Shown piece after piece: positions 1-6,419 of a stretch of DNA of 9,698 nt (position 1 is its first letter; every line of letters begins with the position of its first letter). The notes beneath the pieces are model-generated. The model was not told the origin of the DNA, searched no databases, and saw only the letters and a list, made by a program, of their open reading frames with translations. Source of the stretch: an uncultured Erysipelotrichaceae bacterium (GTDB lineage: Bacteria; Bacillota_I; Bacilli_A; Erysipelotrichales; Erysipelotrichaceae); contig CAKUWO010000038.1 in the NCBI GenBank assembly GCA_934699415.1, positions 1 through 9,698 of the forward strand. The letters run 5' to 3'. A program made the translations under genes and the position numbers.

Positions 1-53
1 GTACCTTAGGGCAAGAGTTATCATGAGCGAATGTAGAAAGGAAAACAAAAGTA

Positions 54-1325
54 ATGTCAAAACTATTAGAAGAAATTCTATCTCAAGACAACATAGCTTT
101 AGCCATAAAACAAGTTAAAGCTAATAAGGGAAAACCTGGCGTTGATAAGATGACTGTCGAAGAAGTAGAAGACTACTTTAAGGAAAATGGTGAAACTATC
201 AAATCCAAGATTAGGGTAAGAAAGTATAAACCTCTTCCTGTTAGAAGAGTAGAGATACCAAAAGGCGACGGTACAAAAAGACCACTAGGTATACCAAGTG
301 TTAAGGATAGAGTCTTACAACAAGCTATTGTTCAAGTTATATCACCAATGTGTGAAGAAGTGTTTTCTAATTACTCTTACGGGTTTAGACCCAAAAGAAG
401 ATGTGAGAACGCAATAGTAAAAGCACTAGAATACTTTAATGATGGCTATGATTGGGTAGTAGATTTAGATTTATCTAAATTCTTTGATAATGTAGACCAA
501 GATATCCTAATGATACTTGTACATAAAATTATTAAAGACGGTGATACCGAGTCATTAATAAGAAAATTTCTTCAAAGTGGTGTAAACATTGGAGGCACCA
601 TTAGCCAAACCAATATAGGAACACCACAAGGCGGTAACTTATCTCCATTACTAGCTAATATCTATTTAAATGAATTTGATAAAGAGCTAGAGAAAAGAGA
701 ATTAAGATTTACACGTTATGCCGATGATATATTAATATGTGTTAAATCGGAAGTAGCCGCTAATAGAGTGATGGCATCAGTAACTAGATGGTTGAAAGAA
801 AAGTTAAGAGTAGAGGTAAACGCTACTAAAACTAAAGTTGCAAGACCAAATGAAATTAAGTACTTGGGTTTTGGTTTCTATCGAGATAGTAAAACCACTC
901 ATTGGAAACCAAAACCACACATTAAATCTATTAAGGAACTTAAAAAGAAACTACACGATGAAACAATTCGTAGTGTATCAACATCTATTAAATACAAAAT
1001 ATCTAGACTTAACCCAATTATTAGAGGTTGGATTAATTGCTTTAGGATAGGAAGTATGAAGATGGCAATGAAAGAACTTGATAGATATCTTAGATTTAGA
1101 CTAAGAATGTGCATATGGAAACAGTGGAAAAACCCAAAAACAAGAGTCAAGAGATTAAGACAATGTGAGTTCCCTGAACGGGAATGCAAAGCCTATGGCA
1201 ATACACGAAAAGGCTGTGCGAGATGTGCTAGTTCTTTTCTCCAAAATGCACTGCCAAATAAAATCTTTAAAGAAGCTGGTCTAGTATCTTTAACTGAATA
1301 TTATCAGTTACAACACAACTTTTAA
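54..1325 (+). CDS. Group II intron-encoded reverse transcriptase/maturase (LtrA-like)
   Basis: Multifunctional protein that helps its intron RNA fold and splice and copies it into DNA at the target site. The RT domain covers about residues 20-300. The first catalytic Asp is in VDLDLSKFFD (D139), GTPQGGNLSP is at about residues 190-200 and the YADD active site is at 222-225 (D224, D225). A maturase/GIIM (domain X) region follows at about 310-420, with the RLNPIIRGWINCF block, and the C-terminal NTRKG...SLTEYY block is intact. No HNH/En domain is present. At 423 aa the length is normal for endonuclease-less bacterial intron proteins, and there is no frameshift or internal stop, so it may be active. 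The ATG follows a purine-rich AAAGGA (about 37-42). Several cysteines near the C-terminus (CEFPEREC, GCARC) are an oddity whose role I cannot assign. Confidence 0.95.
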   Translation: MSKLLEEILSQDNIALAIKQVKANKGKPGVDKMTVEEVEDYFKENGETIKSKIRVRKYKPLPVRRVEIPKGDGTKRPLGIPSVKDRVLQQAIVQVISPMCEEVFSNYSYGFRPKRRCENAIVKALEYFNDGYDWVVDLDLSKFFDNVDQDILMILVHKIIKDGDTESLIRKFLQSGVNIGGTISQTNIGTPQGGNLSPLLANIYLNEFDKELEKRELRFTRYADDILICVKSEVAANRVMASVTRWLKEKLRVEVNATKTKVARPNEIKYLGFGFYRDSKTTHWKPKPHIKSIKELKKKLHDETIRSVSTSIKYKISRLNPIIRGWINCFRIGSMKMAMKELDRYLRFRLRMCIWKQWKNPKTRVKRLRQCEFPERECKAYGNTRKGCARCASSFLQNALPNKIFKEAGLVSLTEYYQLQHNF

Positions 1326-1336
1326 GTAAATTTGAA

Positions 1337-1426
1337 ACCGCCGTATACGGAACCGTACGTACGGTGGTGTGAGAGGTCGAAACTAAATAAAAGAAGAAAC
1401 CATTTATTTAGTTTCTCCTACTCGAT
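1337..1426 (+). ncRNA. Group II intron domains V and VI with branch point and 3' splice site
   Basis: Domain V is the catalytic hairpin of the ribozyme. Positions 1337-1345 pair with 1360-1368, including a G1340-U1365 wobble. A 2-nt bulge (CG, 1358-1359) follows, then 1346-1349 pair with 1354-1357 around a GAAC loop. The catalytic triad reads CGC (1339-1341), as in class C introns. Domain VI has a perfect 13-bp upper stem (1379-1391 with 1403-1415). Its lower stem pairs AGG (1374-1376) with CCT (1417-1419) and GAG (1371-1373) with CTC (1421-1423), leaving A1420 bulged as the likely lariat branch point. The splice site is expected after about 1426. The pairings were worked out by hand from the sequence. 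Confidence 0.9.
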
Positions 1427-1428
1427 TG

Positions 1429-1440
1429 TCTTTTTTTATT
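1429..1440 (+). other. T-run immediately 3' of the intron, possible displaced terminator tail
   Basis: The intron end is followed within 3 nt by TC, seven T residues (1431-1437) and ATT. Class C group II introns favour sites just after intrinsic-terminator hairpins. This run could therefore be the U-tract of the upstream gene's terminator, cut off from its stem by the intron. The stem would lie beyond the left edge, so this is an inference from intron class and position only. Confidence 0.4.
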
Positions 1441-1455
1441 CTGTATTGTCTGTAT

Positions 1456-1461
1456 TATAAT
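1456..1461 (+). promoter_or_regulatory. TATAAT -10 box for the glycolipid/YhaMON operon, possibly leaderless
   Basis: A perfect -10 consensus TATAAT ends 6 nt before the ATG at 1468. No Shine-Dalgarno sequence is seen between it and the start codon. The region 17-18 nt upstream is only T-rich (about 1432-1438), so the -35 match is poor. If this box is used, transcription would start at or within a few bases of the ATG and give a leaderless mRNA. Transcription could also enter from the intron. A 42-nt gap between intron and gene leaves little room for any other promoter downstream of the intron. Confidence 0.5.
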
Positions 1462-1467
1462 TAAAAC

Positions 1468-2493
1468 ATGAAAGTTTTATTATATTTTGAAAATGAAAAG
1501 TTACTTCAAGAGTCAGGCATTGGTAGAGCTTTAAGACATCAAATGATGGCACTTGAAAGTGCTGGTGTCGCTTACACTATCAATCCTTTAGAAGATTATG
1601 ATATTTTACATATTAATACCTATTTCCTTAATTCCAATGCAATTATTGCTGAATGTAAAAAGAAAGGGAAAGCTGTTATATATCATGCTCATTCAACAGA
1701 AGAAGATTTTCGTAATTCTTTTCTTTTCTCTAATGAGATTAGTCCTTTATTTAAGAAATATCTTATTTCTTTATATTCACAAGGAGATGAAATTATTACT
1801 CCAACCCCGTATTCAAAAAAGATTCTTGAAAGTTATGGTATAACAGTACCAATCAATGCGATTTCAAATGGCATTAATTTAAAACGCTTTGCTTATGATA
1901 AAGATAAAGTAGAAGCCTATCGTCGTTATTTTTCTTTGAATAAGAAAGATAAGGTTGTTATTGGCGTGGGATTATATTTTGAAAGAAAAGGTATTTTAGA
2001 TTTTTTGGAAATTGCTAAAAAAATACCAGAATACACTTTTATATGGTTTGGATATTCTTCTCCTTTGACTATTCCTTTAGAAGTAAGCACAGCCATTGAA
2101 AATCGCAGTAAGAATGTTATTATGCCAGGATATGTTAAAGGAGCAATTATTGAAGGTGCTTATTTAGATGCTGATTGTTTCTTTTTCCCAAGTTATGAAG
2201 AAACTGAAGGCATTGTCGTACTAGAAGCATTAGCTTCAAGACAAAAAGTAGTTGTTAGAGATATTGGCGCTTTTGATCCATGGCTAATTGATGGCTATAA
2301 CTGTTTTAAAGCTAATGATAATCGTAACTTTATTAAATTAATTGAAGATTGTGTTGAAAATAGATGTATCGATACAAGCGAAAATGCTTATAAAACAGCT
2401 GAAGAGCGTTCTATTGAAAATATTGGTTTAAAACTTAAAGAAGTATATGAAAGAGTATATAAGAAGGTGAATTATGAAAAAGAGTCTTTATAA
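1468..2493 (+). CDS. cpoA: GT4 glycosyltransferase, CpoA/LafB-like glycolipid galactosyltransferase
   Basis: Likely adds a second sugar (galactose in the characterised relatives) to monoglucosyl-diacylglycerol at the cytoplasmic membrane face, giving the diglycosyl lipid used in membranes and as lipoteichoic acid anchor. The protein has 341 aa and two Rossmann-like halves. The start (MKVLLYFENEKLLQESGIGR), HAHSTEEDFRNSF (about 73-85), SNGIN (about 135), GLYFERKG (168-175) and EETEGIVVLEALAS (E245-x7-E253, the nucleotide-sugar site of GT4) closely resemble streptococcal CpoA as I recall it. There is no signal peptide or membrane span; these enzymes attach peripherally. It is first in the operon and its end overlaps the next gene by 20 nt. 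There is no visible SD; see the TATAAT box. Family is secure, while the donor sugar is inferred from homology. Confidence 0.85.
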   Translation: MKVLLYFENEKLLQESGIGRALRHQMMALESAGVAYTINPLEDYDILHINTYFLNSNAIIAECKKKGKAVIYHAHSTEEDFRNSFLFSNEISPLFKKYLISLYSQGDEIITPTPYSKKILESYGITVPINAISNGINLKRFAYDKDKVEAYRRYFSLNKKDKVVIGVGLYFERKGILDFLEIAKKIPEYTFIWFGYSSPLTIPLEVSTAIENRSKNVIMPGYVKGAIIEGAYLDADCFFFPSYEETEGIVVLEALASRQKVVVRDIGAFDPWLIDGYNCFKANDNRNFIKLIEDCVENRCIDTSENAYKTAEERSIENIGLKLKEVYERVYKKVNYEKESL

Positions 2494-3490
2494 ATATCTT
2501 CTTAATATAGGACTAGTATTATTAACGAGTTTATTAGTCTATTTCTTAGTTTTAAAAGGACAGGAAGAAACGATTATTGAAAGCTTAAGAAATATAAGTT
2601 TTAAGTCATTTATAGTGCTTGCAGGCATTGTTCTTTTATGGCAAATTTTTATTTCTATGATTCTTGTATGTTATGCAAGAATTTATAAAAAAGACTATTC
2701 ATTTAAAGAAGGCTTTATCAATTCACTTGTTGCATGTTTATTTAATGGAATTACACCATCAAGTAGTGGTGGTCAATTTGCCCAATTATATGTTTTTAGT
2801 AAACAAGGTGTAAGAAGTTGCGATGGGGCATCAATTCTTTGGATGGATTTTATTATCTATCAAATGGTTTTATGTATCTATGGCTTCATCATGATCTTTT
2901 CGCGATTTAACGAATATTATAATCGCTTCTCTTCGTTATTTATCTTTGTAATTATTGGTTTTATTGTTGATATTTTTGTCATTTTCTTTTTATATGCATT
3001 AGGCAAATCAGAAAGATTCTTAAAATGGGTTACTTCTGTTGGTTTAAATATTGCTCATAAGTTACATTTTGTTGATAATATTGAAGAAACCAAAAAAACT
3101 ATTAATGATACAGTAATTAAATTTGTAAGTGAAGCAAATGCATTAAAGAAACGTAAGAATGTTATAATCAATGCAACCTTATTGACAATATTAAGACTTA
3201 CAGCTTATTATTCTATTCCTTTTGTTGTTTTTATAACTTTAGGAGTTAAGCCAACTTTATCTTTATATTTAGATTGTTTAACAATTGGTTCTTTTGTAGC
3301 TATAAGTAGTAGTATGATTCCAATTCCTGGAGCAAGCGGGGGAACAGAAGTAATTTTTATGAGCATGTTTGCTTCACTCTTTAATCCTATTCTAACCAAA
3401 ACAGCAATGTTATTATGGCGTGTATTTAGTTATTATTTATTACTACTTGTAGGTGCTTTTGCTTTTGTTTATGTAAAAATTAAAAATTAG
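2474..3490 (+). CDS. LPG_synthase_TM / UPF0104 family multi-pass membrane protein (YbhN-like), candidate lipid flippase
   Basis: Integral membrane protein of 338 aa with about eight hydrophobic stretches, roughly at residues 9-27, 45-67, 82-92, 121-143, 155-176, 229-256, 262-282 and 311-335. Two glycine/proline motifs mark the family: TPSSSGGQFAQ (94-104) and PIPGASGGTE (283-292). These correspond to conserved sites of the MprF/AglD-type transmembrane domain, which moves or presents lipids across the bilayer. The MprF synthase domain is absent. The ATG overlaps the upstream gene by 20 nt, with GAAGG (2463-2467) as a likely SD. Lying between two glycolipid glycosyltransferases, it may translocate or hold their product, in the position that LafC or LtaA occupies functionally elsewhere. 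The substrate is an inference from context. Confidence 0.8.
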   Translation: MKKSLYKYLLNIGLVLLTSLLVYFLVLKGQEETIIESLRNISFKSFIVLAGIVLLWQIFISMILVCYARIYKKDYSFKEGFINSLVACLFNGITPSSSGGQFAQLYVFSKQGVRSCDGASILWMDFIIYQMVLCIYGFIMIFSRFNEYYNRFSSLFIFVIIGFIVDIFVIFFLYALGKSERFLKWVTSVGLNIAHKLHFVDNIEETKKTINDTVIKFVSEANALKKRKNVIINATLLTILRLTAYYSIPFVVFITLGVKPTLSLYLDCLTIGSFVAISSSMIPIPGASGGTEVIFMSMFASLFNPILTKTAMLLWRVFSYYLLLLVGAFAFVYVKIKN

Positions 3491-3494
3491 GAGG
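3489..3494 (+). promoter_or_regulatory. Strong Shine-Dalgarno AGGAGG for the GT-RecX fusion
   Basis: A perfect AGGAGG overlaps the TAG stop (3488-3490) of the preceding gene and sits 6 nt before the ATG at 3501. It is the best ribosome site in the window. The fusion may be translated more strongly than its neighbours, and it fixes the start codon. Confidence 0.9.
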
Positions 3495-3500
3495 TTAGAT

Positions 3501-5477
3501 ATGCGTGTAGCTCTTTTTACTGATACCTATTTACCTGATATTAATGGTGTTGTTTCATCGGTTGAATTATTACGCAAAAAACTAGTAGACTATGGGCATG
3601 ATGTTTATGTTATTTCAACCTATCCAGCTCTTTTTAAGGTAAAACAAGAAGGTAATGTGATCTTACTTCCAGGCATCGAACTCAAAAATCTATATGGTTA
3701 TAAAGCGGCTAGCCCAATTCATTATTTAATGCTTGAAGAATTAAGAAAGATGAATTTTGACATTATTCACGCTCATACAGAATTCGGTATTGGCATTTTT
3801 GCTAATATTGTTGCCAAACAGTTACATATACCTCTTGTTCGTACATACCATACAACTTATGAAGATTATACCCATTATGCTAATCCTTTAGATTTGGAAA
3901 TGGTTGAAAGTCTAGCCAAGAAAGCTGTTTCTTCATTATCTAAGATTTATGGAGACCATTGCATGTGCCTTATTTCGCCATCTAAAAAGACTGCTATTAT
4001 GCTTAAAAGATATGGTATTAAGACGCCGATTAAAATTATTCCTACTGGCATTGAAATAGACCGTTTTAATCCAAAATACGAAAATCACGATTTAACAATT
4101 AAAATTCGTCAAGAATGTAATTTAAAAGATCATGAAAAGATGGTTCTTTTTGTTGGCAGAATTGCAGAAGAAAAATCAATTAGTATGTTAATTAAAACTT
4201 TTGCGAAGTTTACTAATGAGCCATATAAACTAATTATCATTGGCAGTGGTCCGCAAGAAGATGAATATCACAAGTTAGCTAAACAGTTAAAAGCTGAAGA
4301 TAAGATTGTTTTCTTGGGCAAAAGGCCATTTAATGAAGTAGCTTCTTATTATCATGCTACTGATGCTTTTGTTTCGGCTTCAACCACCGAAACGCAAGGC
4401 ATGACCTATATTGAAGCTTTATCATCTAAAACAGTTGTTTTTGCAAGATATGACGAAGTATTAACCGATTTAATTGAGGAAGGAAAAAATGGTTTCTTCT
4501 TCAATAATGAAGATGAGCTAAAAGATAAAATTATTGCTTTCTTTAATCTTGATGAGGAAAAGATTAAGAAGATGCAAGATTATGCTTTAGAAAGTGTTAA
4601 ACAATATGATGCTAATTTATTTGTTGAGAAGGTAATCGATGTGTATCAAGATGTAATTACAAGATATGAAGATTGCTATAAAGTTAAAAGAATTGCCCTT
4701 AAAAATGATTATGTTCAATTAACTCTTACAAGTAATGATGAAGAAGAAACATTACTTGTATCTTTAGATTCTTTCTATGAGCGTGGAATACGTAAAGATG
4801 ATTATCTTAAAGCTGAAATATATGATGAATTAAAGAAAGAAGAAAAAGAGACCATTGCATATCGTATGTGCCTTAGAGCTATTGCTAATAAAGATTATAC
4901 TGTTAAACAAATGTATGATTATATTGCTAAGAAAAGTAATATTGATATTGCACAAACCAATGCTATTGTCAATAAACTAATTGAGCGTGGTTTATTAGAT
5001 GATCGTAAATATGCTCGTGATAAAATTGATTCTTTAAATGCTGCTTTTAGATCTAAGAGAAATATTTATGACCGTTTAAGAAAAGACGGCGTTCCAATGG
5101 GAATTATCGATGAAACATTAGAAAACAATATCGATGATGAAAAAAAGAAAGCTTATCATATGGCTGTTAAATTTAAAGCTTCAATTCACAACAAAACAGT
5201 TAAAGTAGCTAAAGATACAATTTTAAGAAAATTAATGAATGCTGGCTTTGGTTATAGTGATGCTAGTGAAGCTTTAGGACTTTTAGACTTTACTGAACAA
5301 GAATTTGATGAAGAAGATTTATTAAGAAGAGAAAGCTTAAAAGTAAAAAAACATTATGAGCATAAATATCATGGCACTGAATTACGTAACCGTATCTATC
5401 ATGCATTAGCTTCTAAAGGTTTTAGAAGTGAAATGATTTATGCAGCCCTTAATGAAATGGAGTGGGACGATGAATAG
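3501..5477 (+). CDS. GT4 diacylglycerol glucosyltransferase fused to full-length RecX
   Basis: One uninterrupted 658-aa protein with two unrelated parts. Residues 1 to about 392 are a GT4 enzyme of the 1,2-diacylglycerol 3-glucosyltransferase (LafA/Spr0982) type. Its marks are the start MRVALFTDTYLPDINGVVSS, HAHTEFGIG, VGRIAEEKS (R220, K225) and TTETQGMTYIEALSS (E297-x7-E305). It would transfer glucose from UDP-glucose to diacylglycerol at the membrane. Residues about 393-658 (some 265 aa, the usual size of a whole RecX) match RecX from its N-terminal beta segment (VKRIALKNDYVQL) through the three-helix repeats, with IERGLLDDRKYAR (L498-A505 core) and the acidic C-terminus. RecX binds RecA filaments and modulates recombination. 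No stop or frameshift separates the parts. A GTG at 4641 (codon 381) with AGAAGG (4627-4632) 8 nt before it could allow separate RecX translation. The stop overlaps the YhaM start by 8 nt. Domain calls are firm; joint function is unknown. Confidence 0.88.
   Translation: MRVALFTDTYLPDINGVVSSVELLRKKLVDYGHDVYVISTYPALFKVKQEGNVILLPGIELKNLYGYKAASPIHYLMLEELRKMNFDIIHAHTEFGIGIFANIVAKQLHIPLVRTYHTTYEDYTHYANPLDLEMVESLAKKAVSSLSKIYGDHCMCLISPSKKTAIMLKRYGIKTPIKIIPTGIEIDRFNPKYENHDLTIKIRQECNLKDHEKMVLFVGRIAEEKSISMLIKTFAKFTNEPYKLIIIGSGPQEDEYHKLAKQLKAEDKIVFLGKRPFNEVASYYHATDAFVSASTTETQGMTYIEALSSKTVVFARYDEVLTDLIEEGKNGFFFNNEDELKDKIIAFFNLDEEKIKKMQDYALESVKQYDANLFVEKVIDVYQDVITRYEDCYKVKRIALKNDYVQLTLTSNDEEETLLVSLDSFYERGIRKDDYLKAEIYDELKKEEKETIAYRMCLRAIANKDYTVKQMYDYIAKKSNIDIAQTNAIVNKLIERGLLDDRKYARDKIDSLNAAFRSKRNIYDRLRKDGVPMGIIDETLENNIDDEKKKAYHMAVKFKASIHNKTVKVAKDTILRKLMNAGFGYSDASEALGLLDFTEQEFDEEDLLRRESLKVKKHYEHKYHGTELRNRIYHALASKGFRSEMIYAALNEMEWDDE
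5459..5462 (+). promoter_or_regulatory. Shine-Dalgarno GGAG that sets the YhaM start at 5470
   Basis: GGAG lies inside the last codons of the GT-RecX gene, 7 nt before ATG 5470. An earlier in-frame ATG at 5440 has no comparable site and would add ten residues absent from YhaM relatives. The ATG at 5470 is therefore preferred. Confidence 0.8.
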
Positions 5478-6417
5478 AAAAATAGAAAGTTTTAAAGAAG
5501 GTGAAAGAATTTCAACGCCTTTACTTGTAACACATGTTACAAAAAGTATTGCAAATAATGGTTCACCATATCTAACAATACAACTGCAAGACAATACTAA
5601 AACAATAGAAGGTCGTTATTGGGATGTTAAACCTGAAATTGAGAAATTAATTGAAAGTGGTAAGGTATATTTATTTGAACTTGAAGTTATTAAATATCGT
5701 GATAAGTTTCAAGCTAAAATCTCTTCAGCTTTACCAATGGCTGAAAATGAATATCAAAAAGAAGACTTTATTGCTCAATCACCAATTTCACATGCCACTT
5801 TAGAAGCTACAATTAATGGTGCTATTTGTCGTATTAATAATATTAATATCGCAAGAATTGTTACTGCAATGATGAATCATTACCAAAAAGAATTTTATAG
5901 TTATCCTGCTGCTAGTAAAATTCATCATGAATTTATTGGCGGTTTGGCAACACATACTGCTGGTATGTTGAAACTTGCTGAAGCTATTTGTGATATTTAT
6001 CCCGCACTTAATCGCGATTATCTTTATGCTGGGGTAATTGTCCATGATTTAGGTAAAATTGAAGAATTATCAAGTGCTGTTGTTACTGAATATACCACAG
6101 CTGGCAAGCTATTAGGCCATATCTCAATTTGCGCTGCTAGACTTCTTGAGATTGGCAAAGAAATAGGTCTTGAAGATAGTGAAGAATTATTAATTTTAAG
6201 ACATTTGGTTTTAAGTCATCATGGACAACTAGAATTTGGTTCACCTGTTAGACCGGAAACAATGGAAGCTGAAGTACTTAGCTATATTGATAATATTGAT
6301 GCTAGAATCAATATTATTTCTAAAGCTTTAGCTGATGTTGAAGAAGGCGAATTCTCTTCACGTATCTTTGCACTTGAAGGACGTACTTTCTATAAACTTA
6401 AAAATAATAAAGAATAA
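5470..6417 (+). CDS. yhaM: YhaM 3'-5' exoribonuclease (OB fold + HD domain)
   Basis: Cytoplasmic nuclease that trims single-stranded RNA (and DNA in vitro) from the 3' end, with a metal-dependent HD active site. With the start at 5470 it has 315 aa, close to the roughly 314 aa of Bacillus YhaM. The N-terminal OB-fold (about 10-95) has the tRNA-anti pattern SIANNGSPYLTIQLQD and IEGRYWD. The HD domain has HHEFIGGLATHTAGML (H152, H162), VIVHDLGKI (H192, D193), LLGHIS and LSHHGQLEFGSP (H250, H251), so all expected metal ligands appear present. The start codon overlaps the stop of GT-RecX by 8 nt, suggesting coupled translation. The gene ends 2 nt before YhaO. In Bacillus yhaM is also clustered with yhaO and yhaN, so the neighbours support the call. 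Confidence 0.95.
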   Translation: MNRKIESFKEGERISTPLLVTHVTKSIANNGSPYLTIQLQDNTKTIEGRYWDVKPEIEKLIESGKVYLFELEVIKYRDKFQAKISSALPMAENEYQKEDFIAQSPISHATLEATINGAICRINNINIARIVTAMMNHYQKEFYSYPAASKIHHEFIGGLATHTAGMLKLAEAICDIYPALNRDYLYAGVIVHDLGKIEELSSAVVTEYTTAGKLLGHISICAARLLEIGKEIGLEDSEELLILRHLVLSHHGQLEFGSPVRPETMEAEVLSYIDNIDARINIISKALADVEEGEFSSRIFALEGRTFYKLKNNKE

Positions 6418-6419
6418 TC

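Larger units (their letters stand above)
1..1426 (+). mobile_element. Group II intron, 3' part (domain IV ORF to domain VI), 5' end outside window
   Basis: This is a retroelement that self-splices as RNA and inserts into DNA by target-primed reverse transcription. The window enters it just upstream of its protein gene, so domains I-III and the 5' splice site are not visible. What is seen is a complete maturase/reverse transcriptase ORF, then a 34-nt-type domain V hairpin and a domain VI with a bulged A at 1420. The 3' boundary is placed after GAT (1424-1426), 7 nt from the bulged A, with an uncertainty of 1 nt. The CGC triad in domain V, the lack of an endonuclease domain in the protein and the T-run right after the 3' end suggest bacterial class C, which typically inserts just downstream of terminator hairpins. 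It lies on the same strand as the downstream operon. Its codon use (more ATA, CTA, AGA) differs from the host genes, as expected for a mobile element. Confidence 0.9.

Noticed and set aside
838..1050. Overlapping plus-strand open frame inside the reverse transcriptase gene
   Set aside because: Shadow of the RT frame with no recognisable domain or start signal.
899..1189. Antisense open frame of 96 codons inside the reverse transcriptase gene
   Set aside because: It lies wholly within a strongly recognised gene, has no SD or family likeness and is rich in residues typical of a reversed AT-rich frame.
1440..1456. Direct repeat TCTGTATT twice (1440-1447 and 1449-1456) before the operon, as a possible operator
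   Set aside because: Only 8 bp in very AT-rich DNA with no symmetry or known regulator motif; too weak to call.
5440..5469. Earlier ATG for YhaM, adding ten residues
   Set aside because: The GGAG at 5459-5462 is positioned for ATG 5470, the 315-aa length fits the family, and the added residues are merely the out-of-frame end of GT-RecX.
5800..6045. Antisense open frame inside YhaM
   Set aside because: It covers the conserved HD motifs of YhaM, and its composition (runs of Asn, Ile, Ser, Thr) reflects the complement of the real gene.
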